In this document: one piece after another, positions 55,398-63,197 of the stretch
Numbering within the stretch: the stretch's first letter is position 1
Layout: each line of letters begins with the position of its first letter
Program-made: the position numbers and the translations under genes
Assembly (NCBI RefSeq): GCF_024704725.1
Contig: NZ_JALIQS010000003.1
Span: forward strand, 930,001-994,000
Direction: 5' to 3'
Source of the DNA: Shinella sp. CPCC 101442
GTDB taxonomy: Bacteria > Pseudomonadota > Alphaproteobacteria > Rhizobiales > Rhizobiaceae
Length of the DNA stretch: 64,000 bases
The notes under the pieces: generated by a model
Databases searched by the model: none
The model's input: only the letters and a program-made list of their open reading frames with translations
Told to the model about the DNA's origin: nothing

Positions 55398-56183
55398 TCA
55401 GCGGTATCCGGCTTCGCCGGCCTGGTGGAGTCTCGGGCCGCGCTCGACGATCGGCTCCAGCGCATTCTCGACCGGTACATTCGGCGCATCGTGGATGGCC
55501 GTATAGGTGCCCTGCGGGTTGAAGGCCCATTTCACGCCGTTGACCAGCACCTTCTGGACATTGGCATCGTGATAGGTCGGATAGGTCTCGTGGCCGGGGC
55601 GGAAATAGAAGATGTTGCCCGCACCACGGCGCCAGGTCAGGCCCGAACGGAAGACCTCGCCGCCGGCAAACCAGGAAATGAACACCGTCTCGAGCGGCTC
55701 GGGAACGGAAAACTGCTCGCCGTACATTTCCTCGTTTTCAAGCACGAAATTGTCGCCGAGGCCCTCGGTTATGGGATGGCGCGGATTGATGTTCCACAGC
55801 CGCTCGCGCTCGCCGGCCTCGCGCCATTTCAATGCGCAGGGCGTGCCCATCAGCCGCTTGAAGATTTTCGAGAAGTGGCCGGAATGCAGCACGAGAAGGC
55901 CCATGCCCTCCCAGACGCGCTTTGCGACGCGCTCGACCACCGCGTCATCGACGGCGCCGTGGTCCTTATGCCCCCACCAGATCAGCACGTCCGTCTCGGC
56001 AAGACGCGCTTCCGTCAGGCCGTGTTCCGGCTCTTGAAGAGTCGCGGTCGTCGCCGAAATCGCGGCATCCCTGTTCAGCGCATCCGCGATCGTGTTGTGC
56101 ATGCCGTTCGGATAGATCGAGCGGACGACTTCATTCGTCTGCTCGTGAATATTCTCACCCCATACGATGGTGCGGATTGCCAT
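55398..56183 (-). CDS. thuA: ThuA-domain trehalose utilisation protein
   Basis: The 261-residue protein starts MAIRTIVWGENIHEQTNEVV and has the ThuA glutamine-amidotransferase-like fold, with VLIWWGHKDHGAVDDAVVER, LLVLHSGHFSKIFKRLMGT and YFRPGHETYPTYHDANVQ as clear family segments. It matches my memory of rhizobial ThuA in length and sequence. It is first in a thuA-thuB operon, with a large palindrome 13 bases upstream. Confidence 0.9.
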   Translation of the reverse strand: MAIRTIVWGENIHEQTNEVVRSIYPNGMHNTIADALNRDAAISATTATLQEPEHGLTEARLAETDVLIWWGHKDHGAVDDAVVERVAKRVWEGMGLLVLHSGHFSKIFKRLMGTPCALKWREAGERERLWNINPRHPITEGLGDNFVLENEEMYGEQFSVPEPLETVFISWFAGGEVFRSGLTWRRGAGNIFYFRPGHETYPTYHDANVQKVLVNGVKWAFNPQGTYTAIHDAPNVPVENALEPIVERGPRLHQAGEAGYR

Positions 56184-56195
56184 GGGTCTTACCTC

Positions 56196-56239
56196 TCGAT
56201 TCCGTAAAATTGAAAGCGGTTTCAAATTTACGGAATCGA
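56196..56239. promoter_or_regulatory. Large palindromic operator before thuA
   Basis: Arms of 20 bases (56196-56215 and 56220-56239) flank GCGG with one mismatch. The outer part is CGATTCCGTAAA/TTTACGGAATCG and the inner part TTGAAA/TTTCAA, the latter like a LacI-family half-site pair. It lies 13 bases upstream of thuA and could contain both a repressor site and an overlapping second site. Confidence 0.85.
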
Positions 56240-56291
56240 TAAGGCCCGGCCCCGCTTTTGGCAAGCGGGTGCGTTTCAATTCCAGCCTCTT

Positions 56292-56633
56292 TCAATGAAA
56301 AGTCGACTTGGAGAAAAGGTTCAGCACAAGAACGCCGGCAATGATGAGGCCGAGACCACAAATGGCGGCGAAATCGAGCTTCTGGCCGAAAACGAAGTAG
56401 CCCACGACCGAGATCAGCACGATGCCGAGGCCACTCCAGATGGCGTAGGCGATGCCGACGGGAATGTAGCGCAGGCTCCACGACAGGAAGAAGAAAGCGA
56501 TGGCGTAGCAGACGATCATCATGGCCGTCGGCACCACGCGGGTAAAATGCTGCGCGGCCTGCATGGCGGACGTGCCGAGCACTTCAAAGACGATGGCGAC
56601 GACGAGAACGGCATAGACGACGGTGAGGTTCAT
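56292..56633 (-). CDS. Small multidrug resistance (SMR) efflux protein
   Basis: The 113-residue protein has four predicted membrane helices. The first carries the key glutamate in VVAIVFEVLGTSAMQAAQ (residue about 17), and the loop-helix WSLRYIPVGIAYAIWSGLG is diagnostic of SMR (EmrE/Qac-type) drug/proton antiporters. It lies 37 bases downstream of tetR, so it is probably under that repressor. Confidence 0.9.
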   Translation of the reverse strand: MNLTVVYAVLVVAIVFEVLGTSAMQAAQHFTRVVPTAMMIVCYAIAFFFLSWSLRYIPVGIAYAIWSGLGIVLISVVGYFVFGQKLDFAAICGLGLIIAGVLVLNLFSKSTFH

Positions 56634-56670
56634 GGGTCTGTCTCCGGCGCGGGGCGCCCAAAAATTCGGG

Positions 56671-57231
56671 TCAGAGGCGTGAGATCGCCAGCAGCTTGTC
56701 CATCATGGCGGCGCGGTTTGCCGCGTCGATCGTGGGCGAGCCAAGCAGGTCGGCAAGCCAGAGGCCGTCCACCGCATAGCGCACCAGCATGGCATCGAGC
56801 GCCGAGTCCGTACCGACATTCTCCGAAAGATGGCGTTCCACCCAATGGCGCCAGCGCTCGCGCAGGTGCGGTTCCGAAATCAGCGCGATCGTCAGCACCT
56901 GCCACTTCTCGCCATCCGCCATGCCCTCGGGCTGGAAGAAAACCGAGACATAGGCGCGGGTGAAACGGCCCTTCGGCTCGGGATCGTCGCGCATTTTCTC
57001 GGCCAGCGCCTGGTCGAGCCTGTCCGTGAGGTCGGCGAAAAGGCCGTCGAGCAGCGACAGCTTGTTGGGAAAGTGATGCAGCAGGCCACCCTTGCTGACG
57101 CCAGCCGCCTGTGAGACCGCATCGAGCGTGACGCTCGCCGGCCCCTTCTCCAGCGACAGCTTTGCCGCGACCTCCAGCAATTGCTGGCGGACGGCTTCGG
57201 GATGTTTTTTGCGATGGTGTGCCTGGCTCAT
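56671..57231 (-). CDS. TetR-family repressor
   Basis: The 186-residue regulator has an N-terminal TetR helix-turn-helix (residues about 10-65; GPASVTLDAVSQAAGVSKGG then LLHHFPNKLSLLDGLF) and a ligand-binding helical domain with a TetR_C-type end. A perfect palindrome lies 12 bases upstream of its start. It is in an operon with the SMR pump, suggesting drug-induced release. Confidence 0.9.
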   Translation of the reverse strand: MSQAHHRKKHPEAVRQQLLEVAAKLSLEKGPASVTLDAVSQAAGVSKGGLLHHFPNKLSLLDGLFADLTDRLDQALAEKMRDDPEPKGRFTRAYVSVFFQPEGMADGEKWQVLTIALISEPHLRERWRHWVERHLSENVGTDSALDAMLVRYAVDGLWLADLLGSPTIDAANRAAMMDKLLAISRL

Positions 57232-57242
57232 TCTTAAAACAT

Positions 57243-57256
57243 ACCGTCTGGACGGT
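57243..57256. promoter_or_regulatory. TetR operator candidate
   Basis: A perfect palindrome ACCGTC-TG-GACGGT at 57243-57256 lies directly before tetR (start 57231) and next to the divergent globin promoter. Confidence 0.8.
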
Positions 57257-57356
57257 TTCTTGTCAATCCACTGAAAACACGCTGCTTGGCGCGCTTCGTC
57301 GCAGTCGATCGGGTCGGCATTGCCTGCGGCGGAACGCGGCGCTAAGACCTTGGGCC

Positions 57357-57773
57357 ATGACGGATACGAACGAGAACCAAAGCAAGCAGGGCGAGACGAT
57401 CACGCTCTATGAAGCCGTCGGCGGCGATGCCGCCGTGCGGGCGCTGACGCGCCGCTTCTACGCGCTGATGGACACCCTGCCGGAGGCCGCGCGCTGCCGC
57501 GCAATCCATCCTCCGGATCTCTCCGGAAGCGAGGAAAAGCTCTACGAATACCTGACGGGCTGGCTCGGCGGGCCACCCCTCTATACGGAAAAGCGCGGCC
57601 ATCCCATGCTGCGCCGCCGCCATTTCGCCGCACCGATCGGCCCGGCCGAGCGCGACGAATGGTTGCTCTGCTTCGTCCAGGCTCTGGAGGAAACGGTGCC
57701 GGGCGAAGGCCTGCGGAAAATCATTCTCGAGCCCGTAACAAGGCTCGCCCATCACATGCAGAACCAGGAATAG
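57357..57773 (+). CDS. Truncated haemoglobin, group II
   Basis: The 138-residue protein fits the 2/2 haemoglobin fold. ITLYEAVGGDAAVRALTRRF is the typical N-terminus (group II), LTGWLGGPPLYTEKRGHPML holds the conserved Gly-Gly-Pro and the TyrCD1-type tyrosine, and HFAAPIGPAERDEWLLCF contains the proximal His, with Trp at the G8 position. It probably handles oxygen, NO or other ligands. The start 57357 is set by homology; a DUF423 gene follows by eight bases. Confidence 0.9.
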   Translation: MTDTNENQSKQGETITLYEAVGGDAAVRALTRRFYALMDTLPEAARCRAIHPPDLSGSEEKLYEYLTGWLGGPPLYTEKRGHPMLRRRHFAAPIGPAERDEWLLCFVQALEETVPGEGLRKIILEPVTRLAHHMQNQE

Positions 57774-57781
57774 GAAGCCCC

Positions 57782-58147
57782 ATGTCGTTTTCGCTGCGCT
57801 CTGCCAGCCTTCTCGTTGCCGGCCTGATGGGGCTGGCGGGCGTCGTTGCCGCCGCCGCCGCCTCGCATGGCAGCGATCCGCGCCTGATGGCCGGCGCCTC
57901 GGCCATGTGCCTCGCGCACGCACCGGCGCTGGTGGCGCTCTATGCCGCGTGGCCGTCGATGCGTGCCGCCCCCTTCGCGGCGATCCTGCTCGCGCTCGGC
58001 ACCGCGCTCTTTGCCGGAGACCTCGTTTTCCGCCATTCGACAGGATACGGGCTCTTCCCCATGTCGGCGCCGACGGGCGGAGTGATCATGATGGCGGGAT
58101 GGCTGGTGGTGGCGCTCGCGCCGTTCCTGCCGAGGAAAGACAACTGA
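57782..58147 (+). CDS. DUF423 family membrane protein
   Basis: The 121-residue protein has four predicted helices (LLVAGLMGLAGVVAAAAASH; LAHAPALVALYAA; FAAILLALGTALFAGDL; MMAGWLVVALAPF). The HG motif near residue 29 and the GTALFAGDL segment fit DUF423, whose function is unknown. It follows the globin gene at eight bases and converges with the monooxygenase gene. Confidence 0.82.
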   Translation: MSFSLRSASLLVAGLMGLAGVVAAAAASHGSDPRLMAGASAMCLAHAPALVALYAAWPSMRAAPFAAILLALGTALFAGDLVFRHSTGYGLFPMSAPTGGVIMMAGWLVVALAPFLPRKDN

Positions 58148-58156
58148 GGCTGGGCC

Positions 58157-58471
58157 TCAAGCGCCTTCGACGGCGCTGAAACCTTCGAATTTCGGCGGCC
58201 CGAGATAGATCGCCTTGTTCTCGGTCGCATTCTTGTGGGCAGCCCGGAAATTCTCCGACTTCGTCCAGGCGACGAAGTCGTCCTTGCTGGCCCAGATCGA
58301 ATGGGAGGCGAAGAGGGTAAAACCCTCTTCGGTATTCGTGTCGCCCCGCAGGAGATGGAAGGACTGGAAGCCCGGCATCTCCGCCAGGCTCGACTCCCGC
58401 CCCTTCCATATCGCCTCGAACGCCTCTTCGTGGCCGATGGCGATCCGGAAGCGGTTCATGGCGAAGAACAT
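58157..58471 (-). CDS. IsdG-type haem monooxygenase
   Basis: The 104-residue ABM-fold protein shows the IsdG catalytic pattern: Asn6 (MFFAMNRF), Trp69 and His79 (FVAWTKSENFRAAHKN), with the same ten-residue Trp-to-His spacing known for IsdG. Such enzymes open the haem ring and release iron; HmuQ/HmuD are rhizobial members. It is the last gene of a leftward three-gene unit (DUF2325, 89-residue protein, monooxygenase) behind an iron-responsive operator. An antibiotic-biosynthesis-type monooxygenase is the alternative. Confidence 0.85.
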   Translation of the reverse strand: MFFAMNRFRIAIGHEEAFEAIWKGRESSLAEMPGFQSFHLLRGDTNTEEGFTLFASHSIWASKDDFVAWTKSENFRAAHKNATENKAIYLGPPKFEGFSAVEGA

Positions 58472-58486
58472 GTCAAACCTCAGTCG

Positions 58487-58756
58487 TTAGACGGAATCCC
58501 GCCGGATACGGCGCGGTGCGGGAAAGGCTACGACATTGTCGTTGCGCGCTTCAAGTGCGCGCGTGTCTTCGAAGCTTGTGGCACGCGCCGGCGGGCGGGC
58601 GCTCGCCAGCGGGAACTCCGTGACATTCTCGCTCTCCAGCATGTCGGCGCGGCGGGTCAGAAGAGCATACAATTCCGGCACCAGGCCGTCGCCGTTCTGT
58701 GCGGCCAGTTTATGCAGGCCGATCATCATGAAGGCTTCGGGTCTTTCGTCACTCAC
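58487..58756 (-). CDS. Unknown 89-residue protein in the iron unit
   Basis: The start is GTG 58756, which overlaps the DUF2325 stop (GTGA), so translation is coupled. The first half is helical and mildly hydrophobic (MMIGLHKLAAQNGDGLVPEL, then LYALLTRRADML); the second half is Arg/Ala/Pro-rich with no known domain. I do not recognise it. Its position suggests a role with iron or haem. Confidence 0.75.
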   Translation of the reverse strand: MSDERPEAFMMIGLHKLAAQNGDGLVPELYALLTRRADMLESENVTEFPLASARPPARATSFEDTRALEARNDNVVAFPAPRRIRRDSV

Positions 58757-59415
58757 TGCGCATTGTCTCCCTGGCTCATGCTCTGCAGGGCGCGCTCGAA
58801 GGAGGATTTGCTGCCGTTGCGCAGCGGCACGAAGGCCTTTTCCCACTTCTTGCAGCCCGTTTTCACGCGGATGCAGGCATCATGGCTGATACAGTCGATG
58901 GGGCAGAAGACGCAGTCGACCGAAGGCAGCACGTTGTCGATGCGCGACACCGCTTCGCGCAGGCCGCCATCATGGTGGATGAGATTCGCGCCGTAGGAGC
59001 TGGCGATCTGGCGCAGATGGGCCACCTGGCAATCCCGGCCGCCGACATAGAGGAAGCTGCGCCCCTCGAGTCCTGCCTTGGCATCGGCCTTGTCGCCCGT
59101 CTCGGCCTCCCGGCGGGCCTGCTGCTGCCTGTGCTTCTCGCGCATCGCCTTCCTCTCCGCTTCGCCGGTCCGGCGTTTGACTTTGCTGATTTCCACGCTG
59201 CGGGGTGCCGGCTGCGCCTGCACCTCGATACGCGGCGCAGCCTCAACGACCACTGCCGCGGCGCCTTGTGCAGCCACCGGCGCGTCCGGCACTGCGGCGG
59301 CCATCTGCTTCTTCAGCGCGTTAAGCTGGCGCTCCAGATCGGCGATCCGCCGGTCGCGCTCGGCAATCGCCGCCTTCAAGACCGATTCGATACGGCCAGC
59401 CGTCATTCCATTCAT
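58753..59415 (-). CDS. DUF2325 domain protein
   Basis: The 220-residue protein has an N-terminal coiled coil (about residues 8-40), an Ala/Pro-rich linker and a basic helical stretch (RKAMREKHRQQQARREAE), and then a DUF2325 domain (about 125-205) with FLYVGGRDCQVAHLRQIASS and DCVFCPIDCISHDACIRVK. Four cysteines in that last segment could bind metal or a cluster. ATG 59415 has AAAGGGGAATG upstream. It is the first gene behind the operator at 59504-59518. Function unknown. Confidence 0.82.
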   Translation of the reverse strand: MNGMTAGRIESVLKAAIAERDRRIADLERQLNALKKQMAAAVPDAPVAAQGAAAVVVEAAPRIEVQAQPAPRSVEISKVKRRTGEAERKAMREKHRQQQARREAETGDKADAKAGLEGRSFLYVGGRDCQVAHLRQIASSYGANLIHHDGGLREAVSRIDNVLPSVDCVFCPIDCISHDACIRVKTGCKKWEKAFVPLRNGSKSSFERALQSMSQGDNAQ

Positions 59416-59503
59416 GCAGCATTCCCCTTTGGCACTCCGCATTGACGGAGCCTCAGTTCGGCTGCAACCTACAAAACATGAGTATCAGAGTAAAGTATAA
59501 ACA

Positions 59504-59518
59504 TGACTATGAAAGTCA
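59504..59518. promoter_or_regulatory. Iron-responsive operator (TGA-N9-TCA)
   Basis: TGACTATGAAAGTCA matches the TGA-N9-TCA element recognised by the Fe-S regulator RirA in rhizobia and sits inside the larger palindrome ATGACT-ATGAA-AGTCAT. It is 89 bases upstream of the DUF2325 gene. Confidence 0.75.
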
Positions 59519-59570
59519 TATTTTCGTGCAAAAAATTCCCGCCGGATCGCTCGCGGCGGGAACTGGCATC

Positions 59571-60467
59571 CTACTTAAAGACAATCGGCACATTGAAGGG
59601 CCAGCTCGACCGTCCCGCACCTTCCGGAATCTTCGGGAAGGGCGATGCGCGCTGCACCGATTCGAGCGCCGCCTGGTCGAGCGCAGCGGAGCCGGAACTG
59701 CGCGCCACCCGGACGCCGCTCGCCTGCCCGCCCGCGCTGACCGTGAAGCTGACCACCACGGTGCCGCGGTCGCCGCCCTTGACCCGCCGCTTGGCGCGGT
59801 TGATCTTGTTGCGGACCTTGCCCTTGTAGTTGCTGACGGCGGCATCGCCCGCCACGGACGAATTGCCCTTCTTCTGGCCGCCGACAGCCTCGGTCTTCGC
59901 CTCGTCCGAGCCATCGATCGAACCCTTCTTGAGGCTCTGGGCGGACTTGCCGTCGTCGCCGGCCTTCCTGACCGGCTTTTCCTTCGGCTTTTTGCGTTCG
60001 ACCTTCTTGACCGGCTTTTCCTTCTTCACCTCGGGGACCGGCTTGATCTCTTCTTCCGGCTCGATTTCCGGCTTGATCTCAGGGACCGGAACGGCGGCGA
60101 TCTCCACGTCCGCGGAGGGAACGATCAGCTCCTGCACCGGTTCCGACACGACGGGATCGGTCGGCGAGACGATCTCGGTCGTCTCCGGCTGGATTTCGGT
60201 CGGCTGGATTTCCGTCACTTGCTGAGGCTCGGGCTCGCTCACATCGGGCTCGACGGTCTCAGGCTTGATGACATCCTCGATCTTGCCCGATTCCATGGCG
60301 TCGAAGGCGTTGCTACCCAGCATCGCCACTTCCGCGACGACGCCGCCGGCGATCATCGCCGGCTCCTCTTCCTGTGCGGGCGACATGGTCAGGATGGCTG
60401 CGGCGGTCGCATGCGCCAGCAGGGAAAGTGCGCCACCGCCGAACCAAAGCCACTTGCTTCCAGACAT
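59571..60467 (-). CDS. tonB: TonB energy-transducing protein
   Basis: The 298-residue protein has one N-terminal membrane helix (about 7-30; WLWFGGGALSLLAHATAAAI), a long Pro/Glu/Lys-rich periplasmic spacer (about 60-170) and a TonB C-terminal domain (about 215-298) with GTVVVSFTVSAGGQASGVRV and ASPFPKIPEG. It couples proton-motive force to outer-membrane receptors, here presumably for haem. ATG 60467 is preferred because GGGTGAG lies before it; GTG 60476 is possible. No exbB/exbD genes are in the window. Confidence 0.92.
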   Translation of the reverse strand: MSGSKWLWFGGGALSLLAHATAAAILTMSPAQEEEPAMIAGGVVAEVAMLGSNAFDAMESGKIEDVIKPETVEPDVSEPEPQQVTEIQPTEIQPETTEIVSPTDPVVSEPVQELIVPSADVEIAAVPVPEIKPEIEPEEEIKPVPEVKKEKPVKKVERKKPKEKPVRKAGDDGKSAQSLKKGSIDGSDEAKTEAVGGQKKGNSSVAGDAAVSNYKGKVRNKINRAKRRVKGGDRGTVVVSFTVSAGGQASGVRVARSSGSAALDQAALESVQRASPFPKIPEGAGRSSWPFNVPIVFK

Positions 60468-60520
60468 CTTGCTCACCCGTCATTCATTTACGCATTCGGC
60501 GCGTCATGCGCCCGATAGTA

Positions 60521-60946
60521 TCAACCCTCGAGGCCGGCCGCCGCCTTGCTGCGCGTGACGATGCCATCCATGCAGCGGCCCTTTTCGATGTCCGCGCCTT
60601 CGCAGACCGGCGCGTCGTTGATCAGCAGGTTCTTCACGCTCTCGCACTTGACGCCGGGCACGTCGAACTGACGCACCTTGGATTTTCCAGCCGGCAGGTC
60701 GCGGAAATCAAGCAGCGCCAGGCGCTCGACCGTGCCCTTGTCGTTGAAGATCACGAATTCGAAGGAGACCTTGGAAAGATCGTTTTCCAGCCCGTTTCCG
60801 GCGACGAAGGTGAAAAGGCACCCCTTCTGCGAACTCGCCAGCGCGTTCAGCTCCACGTCCAGCCCCTTGGCAGCCTCCTGGGCTGCAACGCCGGAAACGG
60901 CGGCAGCGGACAAGAGCGCGGATAGAAGAAGCGTGCGTACGGTCAT
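60521..60946 (-). CDS. Exported protein of unknown function before tonB
   Basis: The 141-residue protein has a signal peptide (about 1-22; TVRTLLLSALLSAAAVSGVA, then AQ) and a beta-rich domain with Cys43, Cys101 and two more cysteines near 114-124 that could form disulfides. NDLSKVSFEFVIFNDKGTVE is the clearest segment. It precedes tonB by 53 bases on the same strand. A periplasmic role linked to TonB-dependent transport is an inference. Confidence 0.8.
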   Translation of the reverse strand: MTVRTLLLSALLSAAAVSGVAAQEAAKGLDVELNALASSQKGCLFTFVAGNGLENDLSKVSFEFVIFNDKGTVERLALLDFRDLPAGKSKVRQFDVPGVKCESVKNLLINDAPVCEGADIEKGRCMDGIVTRSKAAAGLEG

Positions 60947-61195
60947 GGTGTCGCCTGTGCTAAAGTGCGGTTCGGGTGCCGGCCGAAGGTCCCGGCCACG
61001 ATCATCAGCCCGCCGCCATCGGAAGAATTAACATGACTTTAAGGCGCCGGTATTGCGTGCATAGATAAATATGAGTAATGAAGTCAAGATAGTAATCGCC
61101 AATTTCCCGGCAAACCACTGTTCTGCCTACATAATTTTCCGGCGGAAAAGATTGGGCACGGGAAGGCGCCCTGCATAGCGACGAAGGCCGAGCCC
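60947..61195. promoter_or_regulatory. Divergent promoter region of tonB and hmuS units
   Basis: The 249-base region lies between the leftward tonB unit and rightward hmuSTU. It contains the TGA-N9-TCA element at 61072-61086 and AT-rich stretches around 61060-61090. Confidence 0.65.
61072..61086. promoter_or_regulatory. Iron-responsive operator before hmuS
   Basis: TGAGTAATGAAGTCA fits the RirA-type TGA-N9-TCA element and lies 110 bases upstream of the hmuS start, in the divergent region shared with the tonB unit. Confidence 0.75.
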
Positions 61196-62242
61196 ATGAC
61201 TGAAACGACCCGACCGACCCCTGCCGAAATCCGCGCCTTCCGCGCCGAAAACCCGAAGATGCGCGAGCGCGACATCGCCGCCCAGCTCAACATCTCCGAA
61301 GCCGCCCTCGTCGCGGCTGAAGTCGGGCTCACCGCGATCCGCATCGATGCCGATGCCAACCGGTTCCTGGAGCGCTCCGAGGCGCTTGGCGAGATCATGG
61401 CGCTGACCCGCAACGAGAGCGTGGTGCACGAGAAGATCGGCGTTTTCGAAAAGATCACCACGGGCAAACACGCCTCGATCGTACTCGGCGAGAACATCGA
61501 CCTGCGCATCTTCCCCGGCACATGGGCGCATGGCTTCGCCGTCACCAAGACGGATGGCGATCAGGTCCGGCGCAGCCTGCAGTTCTTCGACAAGGCCGGC
61601 ATGGCCGTGCACAAGGTGCACCTGCGCCCCGCCTCCAACCTCGAAGCCTATGAGGCGATCGTCGCCGATTTCCGCCTGGAAGACCAGTCGCAGGACTTCA
61701 CCGAAGTCGTCTCCACCAAGGTCGAGGAGACCGGTCCGGTCGATGTCGCGGCACTGCGCGAAAGCTGGGCAGCCATGACCGATACGCACCAGTTCTTCGG
61801 TCTGCTGCGCAAACTGAAGATCGCCCGCCAGGATGCCGTGCGCAGCGTCGGCGAGGATTTCGCCCATGAGGTGCGCGCCGATGCCGTCGGCGACCTGATG
61901 CGCGGTGCCGCCGAGCGCGATGCCGACATCATGTGCTTCGTCGGCAATCACGGCACGATCCAGATCCACACCGGCACCGTGAAGAACATCCAGCCGATGG
62001 GCCCGTGGCTCAACGTCATGGACCCGACCTTCCACATGCACCTGCGCATGGACCATATCGCCGAGTGCTGGGTCGTGCGCAAGCCGACCGTCGACGGCTT
62101 CGTCACCTCGCTCGAAGCCTATGACGCGAGCGGCGAAATGATCATCCAGTTCTTCGGCAAGCGGAAAGAAGGCATGACCGAGCGTGCCGACTGGCGCGAA
62201 ATCCTCGCCAGCCTGCCGCGTCCCGACAGCGTCGCAGCGTAA
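61196..62242 (+). CDS. hmuS: Haem-degrading/chaperone protein HmuS
   Basis: The 348-residue cytoplasmic protein matches the HmuS/HemS/ChuS family, which receives and may degrade imported haem. Two internal repeats are visible (about 30-170 and 200-345), with the conserved FVGNHGTIQIHTGTVKNIQP and LRMDHIAECWVVRKPTVDGF in the second; His-containing segments occur near residues 195 and 245. It starts at ATG 61196 and is followed by hmuT after 13 bases. Confidence 0.93.
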   Translation: MTETTRPTPAEIRAFRAENPKMRERDIAAQLNISEAALVAAEVGLTAIRIDADANRFLERSEALGEIMALTRNESVVHEKIGVFEKITTGKHASIVLGENIDLRIFPGTWAHGFAVTKTDGDQVRRSLQFFDKAGMAVHKVHLRPASNLEAYEAIVADFRLEDQSQDFTEVVSTKVEETGPVDVAALRESWAAMTDTHQFFGLLRKLKIARQDAVRSVGEDFAHEVRADAVGDLMRGAAERDADIMCFVGNHGTIQIHTGTVKNIQPMGPWLNVMDPTFHMHLRMDHIAECWVVRKPTVDGFVTSLEAYDASGEMIIQFFGKRKEGMTERADWREILASLPRPDSVAA

Positions 62243-62255
62243 GAAGGATCCGACC

Positions 62256-63197
62256 ATGAGCAAGAGCTTCGACTTCCGCCGCGCCCGCCCGTGGGAAGTG
62301 GCACTGACCGTCTTCGCCCTGTCCGCACCGCTGCTTCTGCCGCTCGCCGCACCCGGCGCCGGTGGTTTTATCCGCAAGGCGGTGGCCGAGGACATGCAGA
62401 AGGTCGATAGCTCGAAGCTCGTGGCGATCGGCGGCGCGGTAACGGAAATCGTCTATGCGCTTGGCGAAGGCGGCCGGCTGGTCGCGCGCGATTCCACCAG
62501 CACCTTCCCCGAGGAAGCGCTGAAGCTGCCCGATGTCGGCTACATGCGCCAGCTCTCGCCGGAGGGTGTTATCGCCGTCAACCCGACCGCGATCCTTGCC
62601 GTCGAAGGCAGTGGCCCGCCGGATGCGCTGGCGGTGCTGAAGAGCGCCGGCATCCCCTTCGAGACCGTGCCCGAGGGGTATGACCGCGCAGCGATCCTGA
62701 AGAAGATCGACGTCGTCGGCAAATTCCTCGGTGCGGAAGACAAGGCGAAGGAATTGGAAGCGCAGGTCGGCGCCGACCTCGATGCAGCCATCGCCGATGC
62801 CGCCAAGCGGCCGGAAACCGAACGCAAGCGCGTGCTCTTCATCCTGAGCTTCCAGAACGGCAAGGTGATGGCGGCGGGTGGCCACACGGCCGCCGCCGGC
62901 ATCATCGCCCTAGCCGGGGCGGTCAATGCGACGGAAGGCTCTTTCGAAGGCTACAAACCGCTCACCGACGAGGCGATCATCGAGGCGAAGCCCGATGTGA
63001 TCATGGTCATGAGCCGCCCCGGCAGCGGTGCAAGCGACGCGGAAATTCTGGCGCACCCCGCCATCTCCGTGACGCCGGCTGCGGCAAAAAAGGCGATCCT
63101 GCGCATGAACAGCCTGCATCTTCTGGGCTTCGGGCCCCGCACGGCCTCCGCTATCCGCGATCTCAACAAAGAACTTTACGGCAATGTCTCTCAATGA
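62256..63197 (+). CDS. hmuT: Haemin ABC transporter binding protein HmuT
   Basis: The 313-residue periplasmic binding protein has an N-terminal signal (about residues 14-40; ALTVFALSAPLLLPLAAPGA) and a type-3 cobalamin/haem-binding fold, with LVAIGGAVTEIVYALGEGGR at the start of the mature part. It delivers haem to HmuU. It overlaps hmuU by 14 bases, and ATG 62256 follows GAAGGA. Confidence 0.92.
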   Translation: MSKSFDFRRARPWEVALTVFALSAPLLLPLAAPGAGGFIRKAVAEDMQKVDSSKLVAIGGAVTEIVYALGEGGRLVARDSTSTFPEEALKLPDVGYMRQLSPEGVIAVNPTAILAVEGSGPPDALAVLKSAGIPFETVPEGYDRAAILKKIDVVGKFLGAEDKAKELEAQVGADLDAAIADAAKRPETERKRVLFILSFQNGKVMAAGGHTAAAGIIALAGAVNATEGSFEGYKPLTDEAIIEAKPDVIMVMSRPGSGASDAEILAHPAISVTPAAAKKAILRMNSLHLLGFGPRTASAIRDLNKELYGNVSQ

